This document shows positions 5,427 to 7,808 of a DNA stretch of 7,808 nucleotides, one piece after another. The DNA lies in the NCBI RefSeq assembly GCF_937891315.1, contig NZ_CALAGI010000011.1, forward strand, positions 1-7,808, written 5' to 3'. A model generated the notes under the pieces. The model was given only the letters and a program-made list of their open reading frames with translations, was not told where the DNA came from and made no database searches. Origin of the DNA: an uncultured Amaricoccus sp. (GTDB taxonomy: Bacteria; Pseudomonadota; Alphaproteobacteria; Rhodobacterales; Rhodobacteraceae). Position 1 is the first letter of the stretch; the number at the start of each line of letters is the position of its first letter. A program made the translations under genes and the position numbers.

Positions 5427-6275
5427 ATGGAACTGACGGCCGATGGCCAGCGCGCGGTCGAGCGGATCGCCGGCACGCAGGGGTTCAGCACCGACGCGGC
5501 GCGCGCCATGCTGATGGCGTTGGCGGCCGGAAACGGCAACCAGGCGCAATTCAACCATCCCGAGTTCGGCGGCATGGGACAATGGTCACGCGGCGGGATG
5601 ATCATGATCGGCGACATGTTCAACCACGCGCTGAAGTCGCGGGTCGATGCGCTCTGCGTCGATCTCTCGAGCCTGCTCGCCTCGGCCCCCTTCGCACCGG
5701 CGCCCGTCGCGAGCCAGAGTCAGAGCCAGGGATCGGCCGGGGTCAGCCTGTTCGTCCCCGGCTCGGGTGGCTCGGGTTGGCCGGCGGAGCTCGGCGCGCC
5801 CGGCTCGTCCGGCGCGCAGAACGACCTGCGCTACGCGGTCTTCCCCGGTACCCGTCGGCTCGCGATCTCGCGCGGCAGCCAGGTGACGGTCTATGACATC
5901 GGCGACCATGTGATCTCCGGCTTCTCGCAGCAGCAGGGCGGCGACCAGTCGATGACCTTCACCAGCCAGCGCGGCGTGGTCCGGGTCGCCGATCTGCCCG
6001 TCGTCACCGCCGCCGACGCGACGCCGGTGCCCGCGCAGGCGGCGGAAATCCCGCCCACCCAGGCCGAGCCATCCGCGCCCGCTCCGGCCTCGACCCCCTC
6101 GCCCACCCCGGACGCTTCCCCCGGCCGGGCCGCCTCCGCCGCTCCGGAACCTTCCGCGTCCGCCCAGGACGACATCTTCGCGACACTGGAGAAGCTCGCC
6201 GATCTGCGCGGCAAGGGCATCCTGTCGGAGGAAGAGTTCACCGCGAAGAAGGCGGAGCTTCTCGGCCGGCTCTGA
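5427..6275 (+). CDS. SHOCT domain-containing protein of unknown function
   Basis: The product is 282 aa. The last 35 residues (248-282, DDIFATLEKLADL to KAELLGRL) are a SHOCT domain, a short C-terminal helical module thought to mediate oligomerisation. Residues 1-86 form a conserved-looking block (GFSTDAARAMLMALAAG, QFNHPEFGGMGQWSRGGMIMIGDMFNHALK) that I recall from other alphaproteobacterial SHOCT proteins but that has no function I know. A Ser/Gly-rich stretch follows (about 94-130). Then comes a probably beta-rich segment (about 133-195, RYAVFPGTRRLAISRG, VTVYDIGDHVISGFSQ), then a Pro/Ala/Ser linker (about 200-247). There is no signal peptide or membrane span, so it is likely cytoplasmic. 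ATG 5427 is supported by GGGAG (5414-5418) 8 nt upstream. It is read away from rnhB; the next gene starts 95 bp on, with its own likely promoter. Confidence 0.8.
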   Translation: MELTADGQRAVERIAGTQGFSTDAARAMLMALAAGNGNQAQFNHPEFGGMGQWSRGGMIMIGDMFNHALKSRVDALCVDLSSLLASAPFAPAPVASQSQSQGSAGVSLFVPGSGGSGWPAELGAPGSSGAQNDLRYAVFPGTRRLAISRGSQVTVYDIGDHVISGFSQQQGGDQSMTFTSQRGVVRVADLPVVTAADATPVPAQAAEIPPTQAEPSAPAPASTPSPTPDASPGRAASAAPEPSASAQDDIFATLEKLADLRGKGILSEEEFTAKKAELLGRL

Positions 6276-6317
6276 GGAACCAGTCCGCGCCGCGCCGCGT
6301 TAGCATGGGCGCGGGCG

Positions 6318-6347
6318 TTGACCGCGTGGCCGCGCGCGGCCTAGCGT
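6318..6347 (+). promoter_or_regulatory. Predicted promoter of the yqjD-like / yqjE-like pair
   Basis: TTGACC (6318-6323) is a five-of-six -35; TAGCGT (6342-6347) is a weaker -10 after 18 bp. A start near 6354 would give a short leader ending in the ribosome-binding site GAGAGGGA (6358-6365). The spacer contains the perfect 14-bp palindrome GGCCGCGCGCGGCC (6328-6341), abutting the -10, which could be an operator or a chance GC-rich palindrome. Confidence 0.4.
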
Positions 6348-6370
6348 ATGCTCCTGCGAGAGGGACCGAG

Positions 6371-6694
6371 ATGAGCGCCACCAAGACCAAGGCCGAGGAC
6401 GCCGCCACCGAGGATGTCGCCGCGTTGTCCGACGAACTGGCGAAGCTGCGCAAGGACATCGCGTCGCTCGTCGACAATGTCGGACGGATGGGGCGCGAAC
6501 GGGCCGAAGCCATCGCGGGATCGGCGAACCTTTCCGAAGGTCTCGCCGCCGGGGAGGCCGCGCTCGCCGATTTCGCCGCCGAGATCCGCAAGATCGAGAA
6601 GGACATCGCCGCCTCGACCCGCCGCGGCCCGTGGCGCGCGCTCGGTATCGCGGCGCTGGCCGGGCTGATCGCGGGCCTTGTCCTCCGCCGCTGA
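6371..6694 (+). CDS. YqjD/ElaB-like DUF883 family protein
   Basis: The product is 107 aa, close to the 101 aa of E. coli YqjD and ElaB. These proteins are tail-anchored in the inner membrane by one C-terminal helix; YqjD binds ribosomes in stationary phase and the family is linked to stress resistance. Residues 15-85 are an amphipathic, probably coiled-coil region rich in Ala, Glu, Lys and Asp (LSDELAKLRKDIASLVDNV, LADFAAEIRKIEKDIAAS). Residues 87-105 form the signature ending: PWRALGIAALAGLIAGLVLRR, a small-residue hydrophobic helix capped by two arginines. ATG 6371 is chosen because GAGAGGGA lies just upstream; the open frame begins at 6305 in the promoter region. The YqjE-like gene follows after 4 bp, the same order as yqjD-yqjE in E. 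coli, which supports the call. Ribosome binding here is only inferred from the family. Confidence 0.78.
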   Translation: MSATKTKAEDAATEDVAALSDELAKLRKDIASLVDNVGRMGRERAEAIAGSANLSEGLAAGEAALADFAAEIRKIEKDIAASTRRGPWRALGIAALAGLIAGLVLRR

Positions 6695-6698
6695 CCGC

Positions 6699-7139
6699 AT
6701 GTTGCGCCTCGCCCGCATGTTCCTGTCGCTGGGCGGCGCCCAGGTCGCGGCCGTCCGCGATCAGGCCGCCCGGCGCATCGTCTATTTCGCCCTGGTCGGC
6801 CTGTTCGGCCTCCTGTTTCTCGTCTTCGCTCTCGCAGCCGGGACCGTGGCACTCGCCGAACGATTCGGTCTCCTGGCAGCGCTTGCGATCATGGCCGGGG
6901 GCGCGTTGTTTCTCTGCGTCTTCGTGCTCGTCCTCTCGAACCTAGCCGACCGGCGGGCGCGGGCTCTGGCCGCCGAACGGGCGGAGCTTCAGCGCCGTGT
7001 GCGCCAACTCGCCATGCTGTCGGCGCTTGGCGCGACGCGACCGAAGGCGACGCATCTGGTCGGCCTGGGGGTCATCGCCGCCGCCGTGATGCTGGTTCTC
7101 GGCCATCTCGGTGGAAACGACCCGAACGAGAATTCGTGA
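6699..7139 (+). CDS. YqjE-like phage holin family (holin superfamily III) membrane protein
   Basis: The product is 146 aa. Two close hydrophobic segments (27-50 and 57-80) match the Holin-X / YqjE layout. A basic cytoplasmic-looking helix (84-104, rich in Arg and Glu) follows, and then a third hydrophobic segment (about 120-137) before a short polar tail. In E. coli, YqjE is encoded next to YqjD; its function is not established, and the name holin comes from similarity, not from lysis. There is no phage context here, so lysis is unlikely. The gene begins 4 bp after the yqjD-like stop with no clear ribosome-binding site, suggesting translational coupling. A TTG at 6678 (overlapping the upstream gene) and ATG 6717 are alternative starts. 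The third span is not something I can confirm as typical of the family. Confidence 0.75.
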   Translation: MLRLARMFLSLGGAQVAAVRDQAARRIVYFALVGLFGLLFLVFALAAGTVALAERFGLLAALAIMAGGALFLCVFVLVLSNLADRRARALAAERAELQRRVRQLAMLSALGATRPKATHLVGLGVIAAAVMLVLGHLGGNDPNENS

Positions 7140-7145
7140 TCCTAG

Positions 7146-7162
7146 TTTAGAACGATTCCATA
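7146..7162. promoter_or_regulatory. Probable Irr box (iron control element) upstream of bfr
   Basis: TTTAGAA-CGA-TTCCATA matches the alphaproteobacterial ICE consensus, TTTAGAA-N3-TTCTAAA as I remember it, at 12 of 14 defined positions; the left arm is perfect. Bacterioferritin is a standard Irr target, which makes the context right. A GANTC site (GATTC, 7154-7158) lies inside the box. Confidence 0.55.
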
Positions 7163-7192
7163 TTGCGGTCCGCCGACCACCTCCTGTAGCGT
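7163..7192 (+). promoter_or_regulatory. Possible bfr promoter
   Basis: TTGCGG (7163-7168) and TAGCGT (7187-7192) are 18 bp apart. The -10 hexamer is identical to that proposed for the yqjD-like gene. The start would be near 7199, placing the Irr box just upstream of the -35. The match is modest and the pairing is tentative. Confidence 0.3.
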
Positions 7193-7202
7193 CTCTCCAT
7201 GG

Positions 7203-7220
7203 GCACGGGCAGTCCCGTGC
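7203..7220 (+). repeat. Leader hairpin ahead of bfr
   Basis: GCACGGG (7203-7209) and CCCGTGC (7214-7220) form a perfect 7-bp stem with the 4-nt loop CAGT. The hairpin ends 29 nt before the bfr start codon. The first T run comes 8 nt after the stem, so it is not a clear terminator for yqjE; a 5' leader structure is more likely. Confidence 0.45.
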
Positions 7221-7249
7221 GCCGAAGGTTTTATGCAAGGGGACGTAGC

Positions 7250-7741
7250 ATGAAGGGCGACGCAGGAGTTATCGAATATCTGAACAAGGGTCTGCGGAGC
7301 GAGTTGACGGCGGTCAGCCAGTACTGGCTGCACTACCGGTTGCAGGCCGACTGGGGCCTCGGCAAGCTGGCCAAGAAGTCCCGCGCCGAGAGCATCGAGG
7401 AGATGAGCCACGCCGACAAGCTGATCGACAGGATCATCTTCCTCGAAGGCCATCCGAACCTGCAAACGCTCGACCCGCTGCGCATCGGCGAAACTCCGAA
7501 GGAGACGCTGGAATGTGATCTCGCGGCCGAGCTCGACGCGGTAACGCTCTACAAGGAAGCGCGCGACTATTGCGAGAAGGTGCGGGACTATGTCTCGAAG
7601 AACCTGTTCGAGGAGCTGCTGACCGACGAGGAAGGCCATGTCGACTTCCTCGAAGTGCAGCTCGGCCTGATCGAGCGGATCGGCACCCAGAACTGGGATC
7701 AGCTCAATGCCGAGGCGACCAGCGAGGTCTCGGGGGAGTAG
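7250..7741 (+). CDS. bfr: Bacterioferritin
   Basis: The product is 163 aa (E. coli 158). Bacterioferritin forms a 24-subunit haem-containing cage that oxidises Fe(II) and stores Fe(III) in the cytoplasm. All ferroxidase ligands align with E. coli numbering without gaps: E18, E51, H54, E94, E127 and H130. The haem ligand M52 (EEMSHAD) is present, so this is a true haem-binding, catalytically competent subunit rather than a Dps or a ligand-poor paralogue. The opening MKGDAGVIEYLNKGL and the block LEGHPNLQTLDPLRIGET are diagnostic. ATG 7250 is supported by AAGGGG (7237-7242) 7 nt upstream; the in-frame ATG 7199 would add 17 residues with no family similarity. It stands alone, 110 bp behind the YqjE-like gene, with a probable Irr box upstream, so iron control is likely. 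No bacterioferritin-associated ferredoxin is seen next to it. Confidence 0.97.
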   Translation: MKGDAGVIEYLNKGLRSELTAVSQYWLHYRLQADWGLGKLAKKSRAESIEEMSHADKLIDRIIFLEGHPNLQTLDPLRIGETPKETLECDLAAELDAVTLYKEARDYCEKVRDYVSKNLFEELLTDEEGHVDFLEVQLGLIERIGTQNWDQLNAEATSEVSGE

Positions 7742-7769
7742 CCCCCGCCAGAGCGCGCTAGGATGTGTG

Positions 7770-7806
7770 GACTCTAGGGATTCTCAAGGGCGATACGTCG
7801 TGATTC
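7770..7806. promoter_or_regulatory. Second cluster of three GANTC sites at the right edge
   Basis: GACTC (7770-7774), GATTC (7779-7783) and GATTC (7802-7806) lie within 37 bp, in non-coding DNA just after bfr. Start-to-start spacings are 9 and 23 bp. The last site sits in TGATTCAA, an octamer also present around the GANTC of the ccrM promoter. It probably belongs to the control region of a gene beyond the window; which one cannot be seen. Confidence 0.6.
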
Positions 7807-7808
7807 AA

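Noticed and set aside
6699..7139. Phage holin or prophage remnant
   Set aside because: No phage genes are nearby; pairing with a YqjD-like gene identifies the chromosomal YqjE-type family.
7203..7232. Rho-independent terminator after the YqjE-like gene
   Set aside because: The T run does not follow the stem directly (8-nt gap), and the hairpin probably lies downstream of the bfr transcription start.
7199..7249. Upstream in-frame ATG for bfr
   Set aside because: It would add 17 residues not found in bacterioferritins, encode across the leader hairpin, and ignore the good AAGGGG site before ATG 7250.

Overview
The window looks like chromosomal DNA of a GC-rich alphaproteobacterium (roughly two-thirds G+C by eye). 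Three things point there: a GcrA-type cell-cycle regulator, the CcrM GANTC adenine methyltransferase, and a probable Irr-type iron box in front of bacterioferritin. The tail of PntB and the presence of both GcrA and CcrM suggest Rhodobacterales or a near relative, but this is inference from remembered sequences. No insertion sequence, phage, CRISPR array, tRNA or rRNA was seen, and codon use is uniform.

Left part (1-2330): the 3' end of pntB, then a 251-bp gap with two dyads, a GANTC site and a sigma70-like promoter, then gcrA on the + strand. gcrA runs head-on into a minus-strand pair, dciA (DUF721, replicative helicase loader) followed by a periplasmic DsbA-type thioredoxin.

Middle (2331-5287): mutY (+) diverges from dciA and converges, 8 bp apart, on ccrM (-). 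ccrM lies behind rnhB (RNase HII, -). The 90-bp rnhB-ccrM gap is unusually AT-rich. It holds a perfect TATAAT -10 element and three GANTC sites within 39 bp, the recognition sequence of CcrM itself.

Right part (5288-7808): a + strand series of a SHOCT-domain protein, a YqjD/ElaB-like (DUF883) tail-anchored protein, a YqjE-like holin-family membrane protein and bacterioferritin. Bacterioferritin is preceded by a probable Irr box and a leader hairpin. The last 40 bp hold a second cluster of three GANTC sites, probably belonging to the promoter of a gene beyond the window.

How it fits together: GcrA is known in Caulobacter as a sigma70 cofactor that acts at CcrM-methylated GANTC promoters. Here writer (ccrM) and reader (gcrA) lie about 2.4 kb apart, among DNA replication and repair genes (dciA, mutY, rnhB). 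Eight of the 14 GANTC sites I count by hand fall in the roughly 11% of the window that is non-coding. The most notable signal is the GANTC-loaded ccrM promoter, which suggests methylation-dependent autoregulation; the second cluster marks a likely additional target at the right edge.
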